From positions 1-64,000 of the forward strand of contig CAYLRY010000011.1 in the NCBI GenBank assembly GCA_964386535.1: a stretch of 64,000 bases of DNA, written 5' to 3'. Below, in pieces: positions 1 through 7,229 of this stretch (position 1 is the first letter of the stretch; each line of letters opens with the position of its first letter). The translations under genes and the position numbers were made by a program. The notes under the pieces were generated by a model. It saw only the letters and a program-made list of their open reading frames with translations. It was not told where the DNA came from and searched no databases. Origin of the DNA: CAYLRY01 sp964386535. Its GTDB lineage: Bacteria > Chloroflexota > Dehalococcoidia > Dehalococcoidales > UBA3254.

Positions 1-747
1 GGGGCTAGGGATCTGGCCAAACTGACCCGCCCGGGGGACTTTTATGATTTCACGCGCTACCGTCCAACAATTCGCCATAGAGACGGACGGCGTGAGTTGG
101 AGATCCCGAATGCCACCTTTACCTATGCCCGGCGTGAAAGGGGAGAGGATTTTGTTTTTCTTCATATGCTGGAACCTCATATGATGGCTGAAGCTTTCAC
201 CAGTTCGGTCTGGCAGGTACTAAAAACGCTGGGCATCCGCAGGTACTGCCTCATCGGTAGTATGTATGACATGGTTCCACATTCAAGGCCTCTGCCTGTC
301 AGCGGAGGCTTTAACCATAAACGCCAGCCGGAGATGTTGAAAAAAGTTGGCGTACTGCCAAGCAGCTATGAAGGTCCCACCACGATCTGCAACCTTATAT
401 CACTAGAAGCTCAGAAGGCCGGTGTAGAAACTCTAACTCTGATAGTGCATTTGCCTCAATATATTGAACTGGATGAAGATCACGCTGGATTGTTAGCTAT
501 TCTGAAAGTACTGAATGCCCTGTATGCTTTTCCCATATCGATTGCGGATATCCAGAAAGCTGAAATTCAGACCAGGAGCATTGATGCTGCTCTACAGTCT
601 AACCGGAAGCTTAAAGCGGTAGTAACGCAGCTTGAAACGCACTATGATGCCCGGTCCGCTGGCCGGAAGAAAAATGAAAAGCTTGAACTTTCTTCCGAGG
701 TAGAGCAGTTCCTGAAAGAGATGGAGAAGAAGTTTAAAGATAAATGA
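1..747 (+). CDS. PAC2 family protein (5' end cut by window)
   Basis: The frame is open from base 1 (coding GARDLAKLTRPGDFYDF...) into the part that could start at a TTG at 97, so the true start lies outside the window and the TTG is not needed. The text has the look of the PAC2 (proteasome assembly chaperone 2-like) family: an N-terminal segment DFYDFTRYRP, a middle segment GIRRYCLIGSMYDMVPHSRP, and a lysine-rich helical tail ending EMEKKFKDK. Bacterial PAC2 proteins are widespread but of unknown function, and no chaperone role should be assumed here. It is followed by a convergent phosphatase gene 5 bases away. The family call is fairly secure, the function is not. Confidence 0.75.
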   Translation, partial: GARDLAKLTRPGDFYDFTRYRPTIRHRDGRRELEIPNATFTYARRERGEDFVFLHMLEPHMMAEAFTSSVWQVLKTLGIRRYCLIGSMYDMVPHSRPLPVSGGFNHKRQPEMLKKVGVLPSSYEGPTTICNLISLEAQKAGVETLTLIVHLPQYIELDEDHAGLLAILKVLNALYAFPISIADIQKAEIQTRSIDAALQSNRKLKAVVTQLETHYDARSAGRKKNEKLELSSEVEQFLKEMEKKFKDK

Positions 748-752
748 ATTTA

Positions 753-1211
753 CTACTTGATTTTTTCAGCCAGTATCTTTAACAATTCTTCCAGTTGGCC
801 GGCACAGCTTTCGTAAACTCTGGTAGGCCCTCCGCTGGGGTCATCAATATCACCCTGGCTGCCGCAAAACTCAGTCAGCAGGTGAATTTTATTTTCTGCG
901 TCTGTATATAATTGCCTTAAATTGCTCACTTGTTCCTGGCTCATGCATAATATCAGATCAGACTCATTAACAATATTCCAGTTGATGGTGCGCGCTTTAT
1001 GGCGGGAGATATCCAGACCTCTCTCATGCATCACCTGTATAGCCTGATCACTGGCGTCAGAGCCATGAGTATTTCCGATTCCTGCACTGCGGATTGAGAC
1101 CGAGTCAGGCTCGAAGCCGTCATTTTTAACCAGATTTTTAAACAGATATTCCGCCATAGGGCTGCGGCAGACATTAGCGGCGCACACAAAGAGGATATTA
1201 TGATATTTCAT
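753..1211 (-). CDS. low molecular weight protein-tyrosine phosphatase family protein
   Basis: A 152-residue single-domain protein, the usual size for the low-molecular-weight phosphatase/arsenate reductase-like family. The phosphate-binding loop C-X5-R is at residues 10-16 (CAANVCR, followed by SP), and the general-acid DP motif is at about 124-125 in DDPSGGP. It would dephosphorylate protein tyrosine or arginine residues in the cytoplasm; the middle text DLILCMSQEQ is typical of the family. The loop reads CAANVC rather than the common CxGNxC, as in many bacterial members including the arginine phosphatase subgroup. The start at 1211 is ATG. It is convergent with the PAC2 gene and probably transcribed alone. 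Confidence 0.85.
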   Translation of the reverse strand: MKYHNILFVCAANVCRSPMAEYLFKNLVKNDGFEPDSVSIRSAGIGNTHGSDASDQAIQVMHERGLDISRHKARTINWNIVNESDLILCMSQEQVSNLRQLYTDAENKIHLLTEFCGSQGDIDDPSGGPTRVYESCAGQLEELLKILAEKIK

Positions 1212-1532
1212 TCTTAGTTCCTTTTTTTGAAATGAAGCTATGATAGCAGCTTATAAATACTTACTCCGGGGCAACTACTTAACGCTATTTTACCATCTTA
1301 GTGAATGGCAGTCAGCTTTTAATAACCGCAGGGTCGTTTTTTTTCAATTTATGCGTTAAAAGACATGATAATAAAACCAGCGAAAGCTGGCAGTCAGCCA
1401 CGTTTTTTTCAGGGTTCCGGATCTCAGAAACTGGATGAAAGAAAAAGAATACACTGAAGACTTGCGAAAGGACGGAATAAGGGCTATTTTGTATTTAATG
1501 GCAAATTATTTTTTAAGGAACGAAAAGGGGCA
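1212..1532. other. gene-free stretch between divergent phosphatase and Smr genes
   Basis: About 320 AT-rich bases with several homopolymer T runs (1226-1232, 1337-1344, 1403-1409). The only structure seen is a small hairpin CCAGC-GAAA-GCTGG at 1377-1390. An open frame of 36 codons from an ATG at 1435 overlaps the Smr start but lacks a ribosome binding site and is not called. The two promoters must lie here, but no convincing -35/-10 pair was picked out. Confidence 0.4.
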
Positions 1533-1787
1533 ATGGCAAAAATAGTTCTGGACCTGCATGATATTTTTAATAGAGGGCAGCAAATAGATGCCGAACTCAA
1601 CCGAGTGATAACCGGGGCAGTGGAAAAAAAGATCAACCTGGTGGAAATTATCCCCGGGAAGGGCTCCGGCCAGCTTAAAAAACGGGTCTTACGTTTCCTG
1701 TCCCAACCTGAGATTAAAAAGCAGTTTCACAGGCTGGAAAAAGATGATAAGAATTTCGGTAGAATTTTCATACATTTCAAGTTTTAG
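1533..1787 (+). CDS. small stand-alone Smr domain protein
   Basis: An 84-residue protein that is essentially one Smr (small MutS-related) domain: DLH at residues 7-9 and the loop PGKGSGQLKKRV at 41-52, followed by the family's final beta strand (GRIFIHF). Smr domains bind or nick nucleic acid; stand-alone ones in bacteria are implicated in RNA or DNA processing. The usual HGxG motif is represented here by GKGSG. The start ATG at 1533 follows an AAAGGGGC ribosome binding site. The stop overlaps the stop of the CoA ligase on the other strand by three bases (1784-1787), so no terminator separates these convergent genes. Confidence 0.75.
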   Translation: MAKIVLDLHDIFNRGQQIDAELNRVITGAVEKKINLVEIIPGKGSGQLKKRVLRFLSQPEIKKQFHRLEKDDKNFGRIFIHFKF

Positions 1788-3061
1788 TCCCACTTCCTGA
1801 TATCATTCAAGGTTTTATGGGGTTCGGCAATTGACCCCTGAGCCACAAATTCGATGTGGTCCAGCTTGACCCGGCAGATATCCTGGAACTTTTGATTGAT
1901 GTCAGCGGACAGTTTGCTTTTATCTAAGAATGCATTTTTCAACTCAACCTGCAAATTCATTTCGTCACGGTTGTCCCGCCGGTCTATATAAACACAGAAT
2001 TTGGATACTTCCTCAAAGGTGGTAAGGGCCTGCTCCACCTGTTTGGCAACCACAAACATCCCCCTGACCTTAACTGCATCACCTGTTCTTCCGGCGATGC
2101 CGTTAATTTTATAAGAAGTTCTACCGCAGGGACACTTGGTTACGTTCAGGGATGATAAATCTCCTGTACCGAAACGCAGCAGCCCCCAGGAGTTATTATG
2201 GATAGGAGTAACCACAATTTCACCCGTCTCTCCCTGTCCCAGTTGTCTGCCTGTCTGGGGATCGATAATTTCCACAATATATTCATCCATCAGGTGCATA
2301 CCGCTTTTTTCCCCGCATTCGTAAGCAATTGCCCCGCCCGGTTCGGTCACTGCATAGGCCTGGTAGGTATCTATATGGTATTTATCTTCCAGCACCTTCC
2401 TGATAGAAGCAGGCAGCATTTCACCGGTAAACCAGGCTTTTGTAACAGCGAAGTCTTTTTCAAATTGATGTCCCATTTCTTCTGCACGCTTGATAACCAT
2501 CATAAGGAAGGTGGGAGTACCCACAAAGCCGGTGATTTTAAGATCAAGCATAGCCTTGATCAAGACCTCAGTATTTCCGGTACCCATTACCACCACTGTT
2601 GCCCCGCACTGACGCAGGCCTTCATGGAAAAGGATGCCCGCAGGAGACATATGATAAGTGAAGGTGTTAACCGCTATATCGCCCCGGCGGAAACCGGCTG
2701 CGTAAAAAGAGCGGGCAAACCAGGCGATATGGGATTCCTGGTATTCGTAAATAGGACCCGGTGAGATAAAAATACGCTCTACTTCGGAGGCAGGAATGGC
2801 AAGCAGACCACCGAAGGGAGGCGAGGCCTGTTGAGCTTCAATCAAATCATTCTTGCGTATAACCGGCAGGAGTTCCAGGTCTTTCACTGTTTTTATCTGA
2901 GAGGGCTTTATGCCAGCTTTATCCATAATTTTTTTTGCTAGCGGGGCATTAAAGTAGGCGTGTTCTACCGTCTGCTTTAAATTTTCATTATGGTATTTTT
3001 CCCTGGCTTCCAGAGACATGGTCTCTAATTCATCAAAAAAACGGCTTTTCTCGATAGGCAT
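1784..3061 (-). CDS. phenylacetate-CoA ligase-like AMP-forming ligase
   Basis: A 425-residue protein of the PaaK-like adenylate-forming family: N-terminal YHNENLKQTVEHAYFNAPL, nucleotide-binding segments DTYQAYAVTEPGG and LLRFGTGDL, and the C-terminal swivel domain INGIAGRTGDAVKVRGMFV. These enzymes join an aromatic or other organic acid to CoA via an acyl-AMP. The usual Ser/Thr/Gly-rich P-loop (SSGTTG) is replaced by FISPGPIYEY at residues 98-107, a variant seen in a transporter-linked subgroup, so catalysis or substrate may differ. A strong AAGGAG site precedes the ATG. It is the last gene of the transporter operon, 11 bases after livF. Confidence 0.8.
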   Translation of the reverse strand: MPIEKSRFFDELETMSLEAREKYHNENLKQTVEHAYFNAPLAKKIMDKAGIKPSQIKTVKDLELLPVIRKNDLIEAQQASPPFGGLLAIPASEVERIFISPGPIYEYQESHIAWFARSFYAAGFRRGDIAVNTFTYHMSPAGILFHEGLRQCGATVVVMGTGNTEVLIKAMLDLKITGFVGTPTFLMMVIKRAEEMGHQFEKDFAVTKAWFTGEMLPASIRKVLEDKYHIDTYQAYAVTEPGGAIAYECGEKSGMHLMDEYIVEIIDPQTGRQLGQGETGEIVVTPIHNNSWGLLRFGTGDLSSLNVTKCPCGRTSYKINGIAGRTGDAVKVRGMFVVAKQVEQALTTFEEVSKFCVYIDRRDNRDEMNLQVELKNAFLDKSKLSADINQKFQDICRVKLDHIEFVAQGSIAEPHKTLNDIRKWD

Positions 3062-3072
3062 TCATTTTCTCC

Positions 3073-3864
3073 TTAGAGCCATCTCTTTCTTCTCTTGTAG
3101 TGTTTAACCTCTCGATAGCTCTTTTTGGTGCCCATGGCGGACAGCCCTATGTAGAATTCCTTAACATCCTCGTTGTTTTTCAAGAAATCCGCTGTGCCGT
3201 CCAGCACCACACGGCCGTTCTCCATAACATAGCCGTATTGAGCGATACTGAGGGCGATACGCACATTTTGTTCCACCAGCAGAACGGAGGTCTTGCTCTC
3301 CGTATTGAATCTCCTGATGATATCATAAATTTCCTGCACCATCAGAGGAGCCAGCCCCAACGACGGTTCATCCAGCATCATCAGATTCGGACGGGCCATC
3401 ATGGCCCTGCCAATCACCAGCATCTGCTGTTCACCGCCGGAGAGATAACCGGCGATGTTTTTACGTAAATCTTTCAGGCGTGGGAAGTATCCGTAGACCA
3501 TGGCCAGATCATCTTTGACAGCCCGCCGGTCAGGTCGGGAGAAAGCGCCGACGTTCAAATTTTCTTCCACTGTCAGGTGTTCGAAAACGCGCCTGCCTTC
3601 CAGTGCCTGGATGATGCCCAGCTTGCCTACCTGCTCGGCATTCTTTTTATCTATACGCTGGCCATTCCACTCGATACTGCCGTCCGTAACCTCGCCTTCT
3701 TCTATATGCAGGAGACCGGAGATGGCTTTCAGGGTGGTGCTTTTACCCGCTCCGTTAGCTCCCAGCAGCGTTACAATCTGTCCGTCTTCGACGGCCAGGG
3801 ATACTCCATGCAGCACACGGATTACATTCAGATAGGTGACTTCAATATTGTTCAGTTTCAGCAT
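3073..3864 (-). CDS. livF: branched-chain amino acid-type ABC transporter ATPase, LivF type
   Basis: The cytoplasmic ATPase of a HAAT-family importer. Walker A GANGAGKST is at residues 35-43, the ABC signature LSGGEQQ at 141-147, and Walker B LMMLDEPS at 161-168; GRRVFEHLTVEENL is a LivF hallmark. At 263 residues it is about 25 longer than typical LivF because of a basic tail (KKSYREVKHYKRRKRWL). It sits between livK and the PaaK-like ligase. Only one ATPase is encoded in this operon although such importers normally use LivF with LivG, so it either works as a homodimer or borrows a LivG from elsewhere. Confidence 0.92.
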   Translation of the reverse strand: MLKLNNIEVTYLNVIRVLHGVSLAVEDGQIVTLLGANGAGKSTTLKAISGLLHIEEGEVTDGSIEWNGQRIDKKNAEQVGKLGIIQALEGRRVFEHLTVEENLNVGAFSRPDRRAVKDDLAMVYGYFPRLKDLRKNIAGYLSGGEQQMLVIGRAMMARPNLMMLDEPSLGLAPLMVQEIYDIIRRFNTESKTSVLLVEQNVRIALSIAQYGYVMENGRVVLDGTADFLKNNEDVKEFYIGLSAMGTKKSYREVKHYKRRKRWL

Positions 3865-3900
3865 TTACAAAATTCCGGTTCCCTGTAATCAGTATCACAA

Positions 3901-3926
3901 ATGGGGCACGGCATGCCGTGCCCCAT
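3901..3926. repeat. perfect 26-bp palindrome between livK and livF
   Basis: The two 13-base arms ATGGGGCACGGCA and TGCCGTGCCCCAT meet with no gap. In the leftward transcript it lies just after the livK stop and before livF. No clean U-tract follows on that strand (ATTTGTG), so it looks more like an mRNA-stabilising or partial-termination hairpin than a full terminator. Confidence 0.8.
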
Positions 3927-3939
3927 TCAATTTATTATT

Positions 3940-5166
3940 TTACTTCGCTTCTATCCAGTCGCTTACAGCCACCATTTTACCTGCTTTGGTGACATATATT
4001 TTAACAGCGGTACCCAGTTTATTAGTACCATTGTAGGATACCGGGCCCTGGATGCCTTCAACTTTATAGCCGTTAAGTTTTTTAATTCCCTGTTCTTCTA
4101 CGGCTTTCCAGGCCTCAGCGTCGCCTTTGGCCAGCTTGTCATAACCCACGTTTTTAACTGCATTTCTTAAAATCTCTGCCACTACCAGGCTGGTACTCCA
4201 GTTGGCCAGATATTCCGCAGTGCCGTAATCGGAAGGGTTATTTTTTTTACAATATTCGGTAGCTTTAGCAATACCGGGTAAATCATCATCCCAGGTGACA
4301 GTGGTAAATACGCCGTAGGTACCCTCAACAACATCAACTCCGGCCAGGTCTACCAGGGACTTGCCCACAGCGGCATGACCCATACCCACGGTCATGCTCG
4401 GGGTTAGCATGCCCAGGTCCTTGGCGTTTTTCAGGATTACGGAGGTCGGCTTAGGGGTACTGCCGATATAAATCACGTCAGGGTTCTTGGACTTGATGCG
4501 GGTCAAACTTTCCATCTCGGAAATGGTGTCGGCTTTATGTTCCTCAGTGGCCACAAGATCAATGCCCAAGGAGGCAGCCCTGGCAACGGCGATGTCTTTC
4601 ACACTGGAGCCGGTGGTGTTGTTCAGCAGGTGCAGAGCCATTTTAGGTTTACCGGAGCCTTTCCAGATGTTCTTGAAATAGTAATTAACGAAGGCTACCC
4701 AGTCATCACCGTAATCAGGTGAATGGGCGTATATATGCTCAGTCAAATTACTGGGAGCTGCAAATGAAACCAGCCCTGGGAAGCCTGCCCGGTTCGCAAT
4801 AGTCTGAGCGGCAGTCATTTCAAAGGAGGACATGGTAGTAAAAAGGATAGCTCCTTCATTCATGAAATCTTTGACGATAGTGGAGACGTTATCGGCCGTG
4901 TACTGACTATCTCTCCAGGAAATCTGGATTTGATACCCATTGGCGCCATTTAACTCTTTGTTAATGTATTCTATAGCATCCTTCACAGCATCGCCGCCCG
5001 GTTTACCTTTTTCGGCAGCCGCTCCTGTGTAAGGTAAGATCATGCCGATTTTAAGCGCTTTGTTTTCAGTCGAACCGGATCCTGAACAGGCTGACAGAGA
5101 AACAACAGATACGATGAGAACTAATCCAAGGACCAGTAGAAATAACCTGTGATAACCCTTTTTCAT
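3940..5166 (-). CDS. livK: ABC transporter substrate-binding lipoprotein, LivK/HAAT type
   Basis: A 408-residue extracytoplasmic type I binding protein. A lipoprotein signal peptide (MKKGYHR, a hydrophobic stretch, then lipobox LSAC with Cys 27) anchors it to the membrane. The mature start KIGMILPYTGAAAEKGK and the segment DVIYIGSTPKPT are typical of leucine/amide/urea-family binding proteins. The ATG at 5166 was chosen because GGAGAG lies 5 bases upstream; an in-frame ATG at 5187 would put that site inside the gene. Given the flanking CoA ligases the ligand may be an organic or aromatic acid rather than an amino acid; that is inference. Confidence 0.9.
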   Translation of the reverse strand: MKKGYHRLFLLVLGLVLIVSVVSLSACSGSGSTENKALKIGMILPYTGAAAEKGKPGGDAVKDAIEYINKELNGANGYQIQISWRDSQYTADNVSTIVKDFMNEGAILFTTMSSFEMTAAQTIANRAGFPGLVSFAAPSNLTEHIYAHSPDYGDDWVAFVNYYFKNIWKGSGKPKMALHLLNNTTGSSVKDIAVARAASLGIDLVATEEHKADTISEMESLTRIKSKNPDVIYIGSTPKPTSVILKNAKDLGMLTPSMTVGMGHAAVGKSLVDLAGVDVVEGTYGVFTTVTWDDDLPGIAKATEYCKKNNPSDYGTAEYLANWSTSLVVAEILRNAVKNVGYDKLAKGDAEAWKAVEEQGIKKLNGYKVEGIQGPVSYNGTNKLGTAVKIYVTKAGKMVAVSDWIEAK

Positions 5167-5202
5167 TGTACTCTCCTTTTTTCTCAAAACTCCTTATTAT
5201 GA

Positions 5203-6258
5203 TTAATATGAAAACGGCCATAACCTGTAGGAAGCCTTAAAGAGCGCCCACCTGTGGGCCAGACCCCGCGGCTCCAAAATCAAGAACAAAATGATTACCA
5301 TACCGAAGATGATAGGGGCTATGCCTGCGGCAAATCCGCCGGGCATAGCCGGGAAGGCGTTTTGTAGGGCAGGCGTCATTTTAGTTACCCCCACCTGCAG
5401 CAATTGAATCAGGGTTACGCCCAGGATAGGACCCAGGGTTGTACCCAGACCACCGATGATAATCATGCCCACGTAGAGGATGGAGTTCATAAAACTGAAA
5501 TGATCGGTGCTGATTGAACCGGTCCAGTGGGCCAGCAGTGACCCGGCGATGCCGGCCATGAAACAGCCTATGAAAAAAGCCAGCATTTTATACCGGAAAA
5601 TATTGATGCCCATGACTTCGGCTGCCAGGTCATTGTCCCGGATGGCAATAAAGGCTCTGCCCACCCGAGTTCTGGCCATGTTTTTAGCTAAAAATATACA
5701 GATCACGGTAATGCCGATGATTAAATAAAATTGCTTAACTTCGCTATCGAACTGGAAACTACCAAACGAGGGATAAGGTGCGCTGATTCCGTTGTATCCG
5801 CCGGTCAGCGATGTCCAGTGCTGGATAACCCAGATAATAATAAACTGGGCGGCAATAGAGGAAATAGCCAGATAAAAGCCTTTGACCCGCATGGAAGGAA
5901 TGCCAAAAATCAGACCAATGACCCCTGCCATGAGACCGGAACAAATAAAGGCAACCGGAAAAGGTATACCCAGTTTATTGCTCAATATGGCGGAGGTATA
6001 AGCGCCCACAGCCATGAAACCGGCATGGCCGATGGAAAGCTGACCGCAGTAGCCCACAAGAATGTTCAGGCCTGTAGCTGAGATAAGGGTTATCGCTATC
6101 AGGTTAATCACACCCAGCCAGTAGTTACCCAGGTATAGCGGTACAGTAAAAAGAAAAAATAAAAAAGCTACCAGCAGAACCCACTGGGTCCTGGTACGGA
6201 CGATCGCCATGTCCTCAGCATAGCTGAAATTACGCGTCCCGCAAGGTAAACTACTCAT
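5203..6258 (-). CDS. livM: branched-chain amino acid-type ABC permease, LivM type
   Basis: A 351-residue polytopic membrane protein. The segment GLNILVGYCGQLSIGHAGFMAVGAYTSAIL is the LivM signature, IPSMRVKGFYLAISSIA and VGRAFIAIRDNDLAAEVMGIN form the coupling region, and GTTLGPILG closes the family pattern. About nine membrane helices are visible. The N-terminus has a cytoplasmic extension of about 25 residues before the first helix. The ATG at 6258 follows TAGGAAC. No ATPase domain is fused to the C-terminus, so the missing LivG is not hidden here. It pairs with LivH to form the channel. Confidence 0.92.
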   Translation of the reverse strand: MSSLPCGTRNFSYAEDMAIVRTRTQWVLLVAFLFFLFTVPLYLGNYWLGVINLIAITLISATGLNILVGYCGQLSIGHAGFMAVGAYTSAILSNKLGIPFPVAFICSGLMAGVIGLIFGIPSMRVKGFYLAISSIAAQFIIIWVIQHWTSLTGGYNGISAPYPSFGSFQFDSEVKQFYLIIGITVICIFLAKNMARTRVGRAFIAIRDNDLAAEVMGINIFRYKMLAFFIGCFMAGIAGSLLAHWTGSISTDHFSFMNSILYVGMIIIGGLGTTLGPILGVTLIQLLQVGVTKMTPALQNAFPAMPGGFAAGIAPIIFGMVIILFLILEPRGLAHRWALFKASYRLWPFSY

Positions 6259-6262
6259 AATA

Positions 6263-6340
6263 TAGTTCCTAGTTTTGAGTAACTAAATTCCAGTCTCCCT
6301 GTATCTCAGATCGGGCAATGGAAACTGGCAATTTGTAACT
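6263..6340. repeat. degenerate heptamer repeat array (livH-livM gap)
   Basis: Consecutive 7-base units read TAGTTCC, TAGTTTT, GAGTAAC, TAAATTC, CAGTCTC (6263-6297), then a weaker run up to about 6340 with GGAAACT and TGTAACT on the other strand. It fills most of the livH-livM gap and belongs to the same family as the arrays at 21700, 33230, 34629, 36505 and 38449. Confidence 0.55.
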
Positions 6341-6344
6341 CAAC

Positions 6345-7229
6345 TTAAATCCTTTCAATCCTCTTCTCGCCGAAAAGACCAAACGGTTTCACCATTATGA
6401 CAATTATAATAATAAAAAAGGGAATGATGTCATTGATACCCGTCCACAGGTAGTGGGTTAAATAGCCTCCTCCTAAGCTGCGAGCCAGTCCGATGATTGG
6501 ACCGGCTATCATAGCGCCTACGAAGGAGTCAAGTCCACCCAGAATTACCACTGAAAAAGATTGCAGACCGGTCTCTACCAGTCCGTGGGATATGCCGCCG
6601 ATACTGGAAATGAGAACACCGCCGATAGCCGCTACCAGGCAGGCGAACATCCAGGACATGGAGAAGATGCGGGTCACAGGGATGCCGCAGGCCTGTACAG
6701 CCATCTGATCGTCCGCGGTAGCCCGCATGGCGATACCCATACGGTGGTATTTAAAAAACAGGGTTAAAAGAATAAATACGATCAATGAAATGACCGCAGC
6801 CCAGATGTATTCCTGGGATATTACTGCAGTGCTGATACGCACCGCTTGCTGGGGGAATAACGGAGGCAGAGCGGCAATGCTCATCGGCCAGATTAGACTG
6901 ACTACTCCACCTATGAAGTAAGCGATTCCAAGGGTAACGGCAATCAGGGAGAGAATAGGCTGGGCGATCAACGGCCGCAGGGCAAATCGCTCAATAGTCC
7001 ATCCCAGCGCCAGTGCAAAAAGGATGACCAGCGGGAAGGCCAGCCAGACCGGCAGATTGACCTGTACCAGCATACTGTAAGTAAACCAGGAACAAAGCAA
7101 GACCAGTTGTCCCAGGGCCAGGTTGGCTACACTGCTGGACTTCCAGATCAAAGCAAAACCCAAGCCAATGAGGGCATAAACCATACCCACAGCCAGGCCG
7201 GTAATAATAAACTGCGCCAGTTCACTCAT
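6345..7229 (-). CDS. livH: branched-chain amino acid-type ABC permease, LivH type
   Basis: A 294-residue membrane protein with about eight helices. The opening QFIITGLAVGMVYALIGLGFALIWKSSSVANLALGQ and the later GGLDSFVGAMIAGPIIGL match LivH permeases. It forms the membrane channel with LivM. Its start overlaps the stop of the upstream long-chain acyl-CoA synthetase-like gene by four bases (7226-7229), which indicates translational coupling and one transcript. That coupling ties acid activation to transport and is the best argument that this importer handles a CoA-activatable acid. Confidence 0.92.
   Translation of the reverse strand: MSELAQFIITGLAVGMVYALIGLGFALIWKSSSVANLALGQLVLLCSWFTYSMLVQVNLPVWLAFPLVILFALALGWTIERFALRPLIAQPILSLIAVTLGIAYFIGGVVSLIWPMSIAALPPLFPQQAVRISTAVISQEYIWAAVISLIVFILLTLFFKYHRMGIAMRATADDQMAVQACGIPVTRIFSMSWMFACLVAAIGGVLISSIGGISHGLVETGLQSFSVVILGGLDSFVGAMIAGPIIGLARSLGGGYLTHYLWTGINDIIPFFIIIIVIMVKPFGLFGEKRIERI

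Noticed and set aside
1435..1545. 36-codon frame overlapping the Smr start
   Set aside because: No ribosome binding site, overlaps a well-supported gene start.
2198..2764. 188-codon plus-strand frame
   Set aside because: Antisense to the PaaK-like ligase.
6263..6340. Possible CRISPR-like array
   Set aside because: The unit is only 7 bases with no spacers; no cas gene is present. It is a heptamer tract.
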